Below, one piece after another: positions 4,863-11,054 of a stretch of 11,054 nt of DNA. The notes beneath the pieces were generated by a model. That model was not told where the DNA came from. It saw nothing but the letters and a program-made list of their open reading frames with translations, and did no database searches. The DNA is from Syntrophales bacterium (GTDB taxonomy: Bacteria > Desulfobacterota > Syntrophia > Syntrophales > UBA2251): positions 1-11,054 of the forward strand of contig JALNWL010000069.1 of the NCBI GenBank assembly GCA_023230905.1, in the 5' to 3' direction. Both the position numbers and the translations under genes were made by a program. Position 1 is the first letter of the stretch; the number at the start of each line of letters is the position of its first letter.

Positions 4863-6460
4863 TAGAGGTCTTTGAGGTCTTTGGTGATTTCGAGGCGGCC
4901 GCTCTTGATCATGGCCTTCCTGGTTTCCTCCAGCCATGAGCGCACCGCCTCGTTGCGTTTGGCGGTCAGGAGCGCGCCCCGCAGGGCGTCCTTTTGTCCG
5001 GCAAATTGGGCGTCGCTCGCCGCCTGCCGCGCCTTGAAGCGGATCAGGACGAGCCGCTCGCCCATTTCGACGACGCTGTCCGGGTAGGGTTTCTTCTCGG
5101 AGATCTGGAAGAGGGCCTCGGCCAGCTCCTGGGAAAGCCCCAGTTTGGGGACGGCGGTCCCGGGGATGAAGAACCCGGTCTTCCCGACCGGAAGCCCCTT
5201 CGCGCCCGCAAGGGCGGCGAAGCCCTCGCCCTTCTTCAGGCGCCCGAGCATCTCCTCCGCCTCGCGCCGGCAGAGCTTCTTTGCCTCCTCCGCCGTGTAG
5301 GCGCGCGCCACGTTCGCCTCGATCGCCTTGAGCTCCGGCACGTAGGCCGGTTTCCGGGCCTCGACCTTCACCACGTAGTAGCCCCGCTCGTCCGACAGGA
5401 CGCCGCTGACGTCTCCCTTCCGCAGGGCGAATGCGGTCTTGGCGAAGTCCTTGATGCCGGCCAACTCCGCCGGCGGCCGGTTGAGCGGGAAGAAGTCGGT
5501 GGTCGCGAGCTTCAGGCGGTTCTGCCCGGCGTAGCCCTCGAAATTCTCCTCCTGGTAGATCGTGTCGTGCGCCTGCTTCGCTTCGTCGGACGCCCGGTCC
5601 ATGCCGCCCACGTGTCGAAGCTCGGCCGCGATGGCCTCGCGCACCGCCGCGAGCGGCGCCGTCTTGCCGCCCCGGGTGAACGTCTCTTTCCGGCTCTCGT
5701 AGGCTTCGGCCACCTCGTCGTCGGTGACCTTCACCTGGGTTGCGTAATCGGCCCCCCGGAAGGCGAGGACCTTCACCTGGAGTTGCTCCGGGACGCGGAA
5801 CTGGTCCCCGTGCACCCGGAGGTAGTCCTCCAGGTCGGCGCGGGTCGGCCGCACGCGCCCGGCGAAATCCGCCGGCGCGAGCTGCACGTAGCTCACGCTG
5901 ATCTTTTCGGTCTGCGCGCGGTACAGGTCGTAGACCTCGCGGTCGGACACCTTGATCCCCTCCTGGATCAGGGTTTCCAGCTTGACCGTCGTCAGCCCCT
6001 TCTTCTGCATCGCCTCGAATTCCTCCGGCGTCACCTTGTTGTACTGGAGCATCCGCCGGTAGAGGCTGTCGTTGAAGACGCCGTCGCGCTGGAAGGCGGG
6101 ATAGGCCATGATCGAGGCCCGCACCTCCTCGTCGGTGACCTCGATGCCCATGTCCTTGGCCTTGGCCATGATGACGGCCTGGTCGATCAGGGTGTCGAAG
6201 GCCTTCTGCTTGAGGTCCAGGGAGTCCAGGAGCTCCTCGGGCAGGTTGCCGCCGAAGCGCTGGCGGTAGAGTTCGGTCAGGTTCTGGTATTCCTTCTGCA
6301 GGTCGACGTAGGCGAGGATCTTCCCGTCGATCTTGGCGACCGTCTCGGCCTGCTGCTGCCCCCCCATGGATCCGAAATAGAAAATGAAGACAAGAATGAT
6401 GATGCCCAGCAGGACCTTCATGATCCAGTTGCGGGCATGCTTTCTCATCAGCTCGAGCAT
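4862..6460 (-). CDS. PpiD/SurA-type membrane-anchored periplasmic folding factor
   Basis: The 532-aa protein starts MLELMRKHARNWIMKVLLGI, has one hydrophobic anchor at about residues 14-31 (MKVLLGIIILVFIFYFGS), and then a long periplasmic portion. Residues about 40-200 (VAKIDGKILAYVDLQKEYQN and on to KVSDREVYDLY) match the SurA_N/PpiD chaperone fold, with a C-terminal SurA-like part resuming towards the end. The architecture is that of PpiD, the inner-membrane folding factor that assists newly exported proteins. A clear parvulin signature (H-I-L...GGDLG...) is not visible. The region where it should lie, about 255-370, keeps only the FALRKGDVSGVLSDERGYYV strand, so isomerase activity is doubtful and the role may be purely chaperone. 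It is shorter than E. coli PpiD (623 aa). The start is supported by GAGGAG (plus-strand 6470-6475) nine bases upstream. Transcription diverges from mreB. Confidence 0.83.
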   Translation of the reverse strand: MLELMRKHARNWIMKVLLGIIILVFIFYFGSMGGQQQAETVAKIDGKILAYVDLQKEYQNLTELYRQRFGGNLPEELLDSLDLKQKAFDTLIDQAVIMAKAKDMGIEVTDEEVRASIMAYPAFQRDGVFNDSLYRRMLQYNKVTPEEFEAMQKKGLTTVKLETLIQEGIKVSDREVYDLYRAQTEKISVSYVQLAPADFAGRVRPTRADLEDYLRVHGDQFRVPEQLQVKVLAFRGADYATQVKVTDDEVAEAYESRKETFTRGGKTAPLAAVREAIAAELRHVGGMDRASDEAKQAHDTIYQEENFEGYAGQNRLKLATTDFFPLNRPPAELAGIKDFAKTAFALRKGDVSGVLSDERGYYVVKVEARKPAYVPELKAIEANVARAYTAEEAKKLCRREAEEMLGRLKKGEGFAALAGAKGLPVGKTGFFIPGTAVPKLGLSQELAEALFQISEKKPYPDSVVEMGERLVLIRFKARQAASDAQFAGQKDALRGALLTAKRNEAVRSWLEETRKAMIKSGRLEITKDLKDL

Positions 6461-6489
6461 GGCGTTCCACTCCTCGTTTGATGGGCGGC

Positions 6490-6519
6490 ATTAGTAGTAC
6501 AGTCATCCCCAAAATGCAA
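6490..6519 (-). promoter_or_regulatory. Candidate promoter of the ppiD-like gene
   Basis: On the minus strand a -35-like TTGCAT (complement of 6514-6519) is followed after 17 bases by TACTAAT (complement of 6490-6496). The match to the -10 consensus is moderate. It lies 30-60 bases upstream of the start codon and back-to-back with the mreB promoter. Confidence 0.42.
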
Positions 6520-6539
6520 ATCATTTCTGGAAAAATGCA

Positions 6540-6568
6540 TTGCCAAGGGCCCGGAAATGGGATATACA
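6540..6568 (+). promoter_or_regulatory. Candidate promoter of the mreBCD-mrdA operon
   Basis: TTGCCA (6540-6545) and TATACA (6563-6568) are separated by 17 bases, a good housekeeping-sigma spacing. The start point would fall near 6575, giving a leader of about 65 bases before the mreB start at 6641. No further promoter is evident before the right edge, consistent with one long operon. Confidence 0.55.
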
Positions 6569-6640
6569 CATCGCGCTCCGGTATCGGGGGCAAAAGCGGG
6601 ATCGCAGCGGAATTCTTGCGGGACAATTGAGGAGGGGACG

Positions 6641-7678
6641 TTGCTTTTCGATTTCATTCTTGGGAAATTTTCCAATGACCTGGCCATCGACCTGGGGACG
6701 GCCAACACGCTGGTCTACGTCAAGGGCAAGGGGATCGTCCTGAGCGAGCCCTCGGTGGTCGCGGTCCACAAGGACGCCCGCGGACAGAAGAAGGTCCTGG
6801 CCGTCGGTTCCGAGGCCAAGAAGATGCTGGGACGCACCCCGGGAAACATCGTCGCCATCCGGCCGATGCGCGAGGGCGTGATCGCGGACTTCGACGTGAC
6901 CGAGGCCATGCTCAGGCACTTCATCCTGAGCGTCCACAACCGGCGAACCCTGGTGCGGCCGCGGATCATCGTCTCCATCCCCTCCGGCATCACGCAGGTG
7001 GAGCGGCGCGCCGTCCGCGAGACCGTCGAATCGGCGGGCGCCCGCGAGATCTACCTGATCGAGGAACCCATGGCGGCGGCGATCGGCGCCGGCCTGCCCA
7101 TCAAGGAGCCGATCAGCTCCATGGTGGTGGACATCGGCGGCGGCACGACCGAGGTGGCCGTCATCTCCCTGGCGGGGGTCGTGTATGCAAAATCCGTCCG
7201 CATCGCCGGCGACCGGATCGACGAGGAGATCGTCCAGTACCTGAAGCGCAAGTACAGCCTGCTTGTCGGGGAGCGCACGGGCGAGATGATCAAGACGACC
7301 ATCGGCTGCGCCTACCCGGACCAGGAGCTGCGCAAGGTGGACGTGAAGGGCCGCGACCTGATCTCGGGCATCCCGAAGACCATCGAGATCGACTCCGAGG
7401 AGGTCCGCGAGGCGATCGCGGAGCCGGTCAGCATGATCGTGGAGGCCATCAAGGACGCCCTGGAAAACGCGCCTCCGGAGCTGGCGGGCGACATCGTCGA
7501 TCGCGGCATCGTCCTGACGGGCGGGGGCGCCCTGCTGCGCAATCTCGACGTCCTGCTCAGGGAGGAAACCGGGCTGCCCATCATCGTGGCCGACGACCCC
7601 CTGTCCTGCGTCGCCAAGGGGGCGGGCATGGCCCTGGACGAGCTCGACGTCCTGAAGGAGATCACGGTCCAGTTGTAG
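6641..7678 (+). CDS. mreB: Rod shape-determining actin homologue MreB
   Basis: The 345-aa protein begins with a TTG-coded Met followed by LFDFILGKFSNDLAIDLGTA. The actin-fold nucleotide motifs are in place: phosphate-1 DLAIDLGTANT (13-23), phosphate-2 VDIGGGTTEVAVI from D164, and adenosine LTGGGALL near residue 293. MreB polymerises under the inner membrane and directs the elongasome along the cell circumference. I chose TTG 6641 because GAGGAGGGG (6629-6637) sits at the right distance and MreB proteins normally start M-F-D-F-I-L-G. An in-frame ATG at 6557 would add 28 residues unlike the family and would start inside the promoter. The hydrophobic LFDFILGKF start fits the membrane-binding N-terminus of MreB. 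It is the first gene of the operon, diverging from the ppiD-like gene. Confidence 0.97.
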   Translation: MLFDFILGKFSNDLAIDLGTANTLVYVKGKGIVLSEPSVVAVHKDARGQKKVLAVGSEAKKMLGRTPGNIVAIRPMREGVIADFDVTEAMLRHFILSVHNRRTLVRPRIIVSIPSGITQVERRAVRETVESAGAREIYLIEEPMAAAIGAGLPIKEPISSMVVDIGGGTTEVAVISLAGVVYAKSVRIAGDRIDEEIVQYLKRKYSLLVGERTGEMIKTTIGCAYPDQELRKVDVKGRDLISGIPKTIEIDSEEVREAIAEPVSMIVEAIKDALENAPPELAGDIVDRGIVLTGGGALLRNLDVLLREETGLPIIVADDPLSCVAKGAGMALDELDVLKEITVQL

Positions 7679-7783
7679 CCGCGACAGGACGTCTGCGTCC
7701 GGACATTCTCCGCCCGTTTCCGCCCGCCGCGGGGCCGCCGTCCGGATCCGGCCCTCCGCCGGTCCGGGGCACCCGACACGCCT

Positions 7784-8593
7784 ATGATGTTTTTTCAGCG
7801 ATACCGAACCGTCATCGTTGTGACCCTCCTGGCTGTCCTCTGTCTTGTCGTGATATCGATCAGCATCCGGCATCCCGGGCGGACCGGCGTCTTTCGTCAA
7901 ATCGTCCTGGAGTGCGCCGCCCCCGTCGAGGGCCTGCTGGGCCGGCCGATCCATGCGGCGGCGAAGGCCTGGCGGCGGTACCTGTTCCTGTTCGGCCTGG
8001 AGGCGGAGGTCGGCCGCCTGCGCCGGCAGAACGCCATCCTGACCCGCCGGCTCGTCCAGTACCAGGAGGGCTACCTGGAGTCGCGGCGCCTGCGGAAGCT
8101 GCTGGACTTGAAGGAGCACGACGGCTACCGGGGCACGACGGCGCGGGTCACGGGGTACGTCCGGAGCGCGACCGCCCGGACGCTCGTGATCGACCGGGGG
8201 TCGGCGCACGGGATCAAGCCGGGGCAGGCGGTGATCGTCGCCGAGGGCGTGGTCGGCCGCGTGATGGAGGCCTCCTGGCACGCCGCGCGCGTGCTGCTGA
8301 TCGTCGACGAGAGCAGCAACGTGGACGCGGTGCTCCAGCCCAGCCGGGTGCAGGGCATCCTGCAGGGCAGGGGAGGGCGGGGGTGTCAGTTGAAGTACGT
8401 CGGCAAGATAGCCCCGGTCCGCGCCGGCGACGCCGTGGTGACCTCGGGGATGGCCGACATCTTTCCCAAGGGCCTGCTCCTCGGGGTCGTGCGCGAGGTT
8501 GAGAGGACGACCGCCATGTTCCAGAAGATCGAGGTCACGCCGGCGGCCGACTTCTCGCGGCTGGAGGAAGTTCTCGTGCTGACCGGGAGGTAG
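7784..8593 (+). CDS. mreC: Rod shape-determining protein MreC
   Basis: The 269-aa bitopic protein has a short cytoplasmic start (MMFFQRYRT), one membrane segment at about 9-27 (VIVVTLLAVLCLVVISISI), a helical coiled-coil stretch at about 72-108 (EAEVGRLRRQNAILTRRLVQ, later SRRLRKLLDLKEH), and the beta-rich MreC domain. The beta domain is recognisable from VIDRGSAHGIKPGQAVIVAE, VGRVMEASWHAARVLLIVDE and GDAVVTSGMADIFPKGLLLG. MreC is the periplasmic scaffold that links MreB to PBP2 and MreD. It follows mreB after a 105-bp gap without an ORF. That gap is GC-rich, contains GGACG-TCTG-CGTCC (7687-7700) and CCGGATCCGG (7742-7751), and shows no convincing Shine-Dalgarno before the paired ATGATG at 7784/7787. 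Translation initiation may be weak or structure-dependent. The gene ends five bases before mreD. Confidence 0.95.
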   Translation: MMFFQRYRTVIVVTLLAVLCLVVISISIRHPGRTGVFRQIVLECAAPVEGLLGRPIHAAAKAWRRYLFLFGLEAEVGRLRRQNAILTRRLVQYQEGYLESRRLRKLLDLKEHDGYRGTTARVTGYVRSATARTLVIDRGSAHGIKPGQAVIVAEGVVGRVMEASWHAARVLLIVDESSNVDAVLQPSRVQGILQGRGGRGCQLKYVGKIAPVRAGDAVVTSGMADIFPKGLLLGVVREVERTTAMFQKIEVTPAADFSRLEEVLVLTGR

Positions 8594-8598
8594 CGATC

Positions 8599-9102
8599 GT
8601 GCTGTTTTATCTGGCCGCCCCGTTTCTCGCCTTCTGTCTCGTCGTCTTCCAGCAGGGGTTTCTGAACCTCTTTTTCTTTCAGCAACTAAGCGTGGAGGTG
8701 TCGCTGCTGCTCGCGATCTACGCCGGCTTCCGGATGGACCTGGCGCGCGGGGCGGTGCTGAGCGTTCTGATGGGGTTCTTCGTGGATTGCCTGACCGGGT
8801 CGATCACGGGGCTGTACATGACGGCCTACGCGCTCGTCTTTCTGCTCTCGTTTACGCTTTCCGCGCGGGTGTACGTCAAGCAGGGGACCCTGGTGATGAC
8901 CTACGTCATCGTCTGCACGCTGTTGGAGGGCCTGCTCGTGGTGGGGCTGACGGCGCTGATCCACGGGGTGCCGCTCGAAGGCCGGCTGCGCGTCTTTGTG
9001 CTCCAGGCGCTGGTCCTCGGGGTCTTGAGCCCGGCGGTCTTTCCCGTTTTCGACCGCGTCCGGTCGTTCCTCGAGGTCGATGAACCCCGACCGATGCCGT
9101 GA
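8599..9102 (+). CDS. mreD: Rod shape-determining protein MreD
   Basis: The 167-aa protein is almost entirely hydrophobic, with five or so membrane segments (for example residues 3-24, 31-45, 49-66, 72-90, 97-118, 134-151). The usual MreD signature is visible in FRMDLARGAVLSVLMGFFVD followed by CLTGSITGLYMTAYALVF. MreD is an inner-membrane partner of MreC and PBP2 in the elongasome. The start is GTG 8599, with GGGAGG (8585-8590) eight bases upstream overlapping the mreC stop, so translation is coupled. The length is typical. The C-terminal nine residues (EVDEPRPMP) are encoded inside the first unit of a 20-bp tandem repeat that continues through the intergenic gap, so the natural C-terminus may have been extended or replaced by repeat growth. 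Confidence 0.93.
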   Translation: MLFYLAAPFLAFCLVVFQQGFLNLFFFQQLSVEVSLLLAIYAGFRMDLARGAVLSVLMGFFVDCLTGSITGLYMTAYALVFLLSFTLSARVYVKQGTLVMTYVIVCTLLEGLLVVGLTALIHGVPLEGRLRVFVLQALVLGVLSPAVFPVFDRVRSFLEVDEPRPMP

Positions 9103-9173
9103 ACCCCGGCCCGTGCCGATCAACCCTGACCCGTGTCGATGAGCCCTGACCCATGTCGATGAACTCCAACCCC
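9076..9173. repeat. Five-unit imperfect 20-bp tandem repeat at the mreD/mrdA junction
   Basis: The units start at 9076, 9096, 9115, 9135 and 9155 and follow the pattern GTCGATGAACCCTGACCCGT with substitutions; the second unit is 19 bp. Unit one encodes the end of mreD, units two to four fill the gap, and unit five encodes the first residues of mrdA. Units one, four and five contain GATGA, and the ATG at 9153 (end of unit four) is the mrdA start. Confidence 0.75.
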
Positions 9174-11054
9174 CTGAACAGCCACGAGCCCGGCGAGTTT
9201 CGCCGGCGCTTTCAGGCGCTGTTCGTGGTGGTGTTCATCGCCCTCTCCATCCTGTTCGTCCGGATGTGGTACCTGCAGGTGATCAAGGGCGAGGAGCTGC
9301 GGCAGCGGTCGGAGAACAACAGCGTGCGGATGCGGAAGCTTCCCGCCCTGCGCGGTCTGATCCTCGACACAAACGGGACGGTGCTTGTGGACAACAAGAC
9401 CTCGTTCGATCTCGTGTTCATCCCGGACCGCTCCCGCGACATCCGCCAGACCGTCGATAAGTTCGCCGCCCTGTGCCGGAAGCGCTCCCTGGCGTTCGCG
9501 CCGGACGTGCCCGCGAAGGGACGCCAGCGGACCTTTCAGCCCTTGCGCCTGGAGCGGAACGTCGCCTGGGAGAAGCTCGCCCTGGCGGAGACGCACGCCC
9601 TGGAACTGCCGGGGCTGATCACCGAGGTGTCGCCGGTCCGCCAGTACCTGGCCGGGGAGGTCATGGCCCACGTGATCGGCTACATCGGCGAGATCGACGC
9701 CGAGGAGCTGGAGCGCAACCCCGCGGGCGCCTACGCCATGGGGGACATGGTGGGCAAGTTCGGCATCGAGAAGTACCTGGACCCGTACCTGCGGGGGACG
9801 AACGGCTTCGAGCAGGTGGAGGTCAACGCGGTCGGCAAGGGTGTGCGCTCGCTGGGGCGGATCGACCCCGTCTCCGGGTACAACGTGGTTTTGAACATCG
9901 ATTCCTACCTGCAGAAGACCGCCTGGGACGCCATGGCGGGCCGGACGGGGGCGGTGGTGGTCATGGACCCGCGTGACGGCGCCATCCTGGCCATGCTCAG
10001 CACGCCCTCCTTCGATCCCAACCTGTTCACGGGGAAGGTGTCGCTCGCCGACTGGCGGAAGCTCGCCGACAACCGGCTGCGCCCGATGGAGAACCGCGCC
10101 GCCTCCGGGCAGTATCCCCCGGGTTCGACTTACAAGCCCGTCGTGGCCGCGGCCGCCCTGGAGGAAAAGCTGATCACGCCCGAGACCACCGTGTACTGCA
10201 ACGGCAGCTTTGTCATGGGCAACCGGACCTTCCGCTGCTGGCAGAGAAAGGGGCACGGCCGCGTGAATCTGCACCGGGCGCTGGTCGAATCGTGCGACGT
10301 TTTCTTCTACGAGGTCGGCCGGCGCGTCGGGGTGGACACGCTGGCCCGCTACGCGCGCGAGCTGGGCCTGGGGATGCCGACCGGCGTCGACCTGCCCCGG
10401 GAGAAGGCGGGGCTCATCCCGACCCGGGAATGGAAGCTCAAGCGCTTCAGGCAGCCCTGGATCCCGGGAGAGACGATCTCCATCGCCATCGGCCAGGGCT
10501 ACGACCTGGTCACCCCGATCCAGCTTTTGAATGCGTACGCCGCCCTCGCCAACGGCGGGACCGTCTGGCAGCCCCGCCTCGTCAAGCGGATCGAGACGCA
10601 GGACGGCAAGCCGGTCAGGGAGTTCCCCCCCGTGCGCCGGTCCGTGGCGTCCATCTCGGCCGAGACGCTCAAGCGGATCAACCGGGGCCTGTGGGGGGTC
10701 GTGAACGAGCCCCGGGGCACCGGCTACGTCCTGCGGCGACGGGAGGCGGACGTGTCCGGGAAGACGGGCACCGCCCAGGCGGTGGGGCTGCCCCAGGATG
10801 AAAAGGCGCGGCGGCTCAAGCTGGCCGTCGCCCGGGGCGACCACGCCCTGTTCGTCTGCTTTGCCCCGGACAAGGCCCCGGAAATCGCGATCGCCGTCAT
10901 CGCCGAGCACGGCGGCCACGGCGGGGCAACGGCCGCCCCGGTCGCCCGGCGAATCATCGACGCCTACTTTGCACGCAAAAACGCCCCGCCCGCGCCGCCG
11001 CGCTCGGTCGTCGCGAACGCCGCTCCGGCCGCGGCGCCCCGCGGAGCGAACGCC
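9153..11054 (+). CDS. mrdA: Penicillin-binding protein 2 (elongation transpeptidase), 3'-truncated by the window edge
   Basis: 634 codons are visible and the frame is open at the right edge. A short cytoplasmic start is followed by one membrane anchor at about residues 22-40 (FQALFVVVFIALSILFVRM). The pedestal/dimerisation region (RGLILDTNGTVLVDNKTSFD) comes next, and then the transpeptidase domain. The active-site motifs are present at family-typical positions: S325-TYK328 in PPGSTYKP, S380-C-D382 and K537-T-G539 (SGKTGTAQ), against S330/S387/K544 in E. coli. PBP2 cross-links new peptidoglycan in the lateral wall together with RodA and MreBCD, and is the target of mecillinam. ATG 9153 is chosen because an in-frame TGA at 9147 closes off anything earlier; ATG 9159 is possible. 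No good Shine-Dalgarno precedes either. After the catalytic domain (ending about residue 606) comes an Ala/Pro-rich tail with runs such as NAPPAPPRS that continues off the window. Confidence 0.95.
   Translation, partial: MSMNSNPLNSHEPGEFRRRFQALFVVVFIALSILFVRMWYLQVIKGEELRQRSENNSVRMRKLPALRGLILDTNGTVLVDNKTSFDLVFIPDRSRDIRQTVDKFAALCRKRSLAFAPDVPAKGRQRTFQPLRLERNVAWEKLALAETHALELPGLITEVSPVRQYLAGEVMAHVIGYIGEIDAEELERNPAGAYAMGDMVGKFGIEKYLDPYLRGTNGFEQVEVNAVGKGVRSLGRIDPVSGYNVVLNIDSYLQKTAWDAMAGRTGAVVVMDPRDGAILAMLSTPSFDPNLFTGKVSLADWRKLADNRLRPMENRAASGQYPPGSTYKPVVAAAALEEKLITPETTVYCNGSFVMGNRTFRCWQRKGHGRVNLHRALVESCDVFFYEVGRRVGVDTLARYARELGLGMPTGVDLPREKAGLIPTREWKLKRFRQPWIPGETISIAIGQGYDLVTPIQLLNAYAALANGGTVWQPRLVKRIETQDGKPVREFPPVRRSVASISAETLKRINRGLWGVVNEPRGTGYVLRRREADVSGKTGTAQAVGLPQDEKARRLKLAVARGDHALFVCFAPDKAPEIAIAVIAEHGGHGGATAAPVARRIIDAYFARKNAPPAPPRSVVANAAPAAAPRGANA

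Noticed and set aside
4994..6481. Plus-strand reading frame of 495 codons opposite the ppiD-like gene
   Set aside because: Antisense shadow: rich in Leu, Val, Asp and His with no recognisable domain, fully inside a well-supported gene on the other strand.
4707..6626. Long minus-strand reading frame (639 codons) overlapping the ppiD-like gene in another frame
   Set aside because: Its translation is low-complexity Arg/Gly/Pro-rich text typical of an out-of-frame shadow of a high-GC gene; the overlapping frame has clear protein-family features.
6557..6640. Upstream ATG start for mreB adding 28 residues
   Set aside because: The extension overlaps the promoter, is unlike MreB N-termini, and a strong GAGGAGGGG precedes the TTG at 6641.
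6521..8281. Minus-strand reading frame of 586 codons opposite mreB and mreC
   Set aside because: Antisense shadow of two conserved genes; it spans their intergenic gap and resembles no family.
9120..10919. Minus-strand reading frame of 599 codons opposite mrdA
   Set aside because: Antisense shadow with compositionally biased translation; PBP2 motifs on the plus strand are unambiguous.

Overview
The window looks like a chromosomal segment of a high-GC Gram-negative bacterium, most likely a deltaproteobacterium (Desulfobacterota, perhaps Syntrophales or relatives). This rests on recalled resemblance, not a search. The evidence is the gene order (a PpiD/SurA-type membrane chaperone divergent from mreB-mreC-mreD-mrdA), the high GC of those genes, and a palindromic TAGGGACAGCGCCC repeat of a style I associate with that group.

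The right half (about 4.86-11.05 kb) is an ordinary core locus. A membrane-anchored periplasmic folding factor is read leftward from a shared divergent promoter region. The rod-shape operon mreB-mreC-mreD-mrdA is read rightward and runs off the right edge inside the PBP2 gene. MreB, MreC, MreD and PBP2 are the cytoskeletal, scaffold and transpeptidase parts of the elongasome; rodA would be expected next.

The left half (about 1-4.86 kb) is an accessory island built from small addiction or defence modules, several of them decayed. In order it holds: the C-terminal part of an AbiEi-type antitoxin; an AbiEii-type nucleotidyltransferase toxin destroyed by an internal deletion with frame change; a 5' stub of an apparently unrelated gene; a lower-GC gene for a 429-aa protein of unknown function; an intact AbrB/PIN-domain (VapBC-like) pair; an HI1420-like antitoxin whose RelE/HI1419-like toxin survives only as a C-terminal remnant; and an MqsRA-like pair.

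Six copies of a short palindromic repeat (core TAGGGACAGCGCCC) sit in both orientations at nearly every boundary between these modules, and the last lies exactly at the island/core border. Two copies are near-perfect 10-12 bp stem-loops placed on stop codons: one supplies the TAG of the PIN toxin, one touches the TAA of the ppiD-like gene. The repeat seems to have moved, or recombined, together with small gene cassettes. This modular, repeat-punctuated arrangement is the most unusual thing in the window. A second oddity is a five-unit, 20-bp imperfect tandem repeat across the mreD/mrdA junction.
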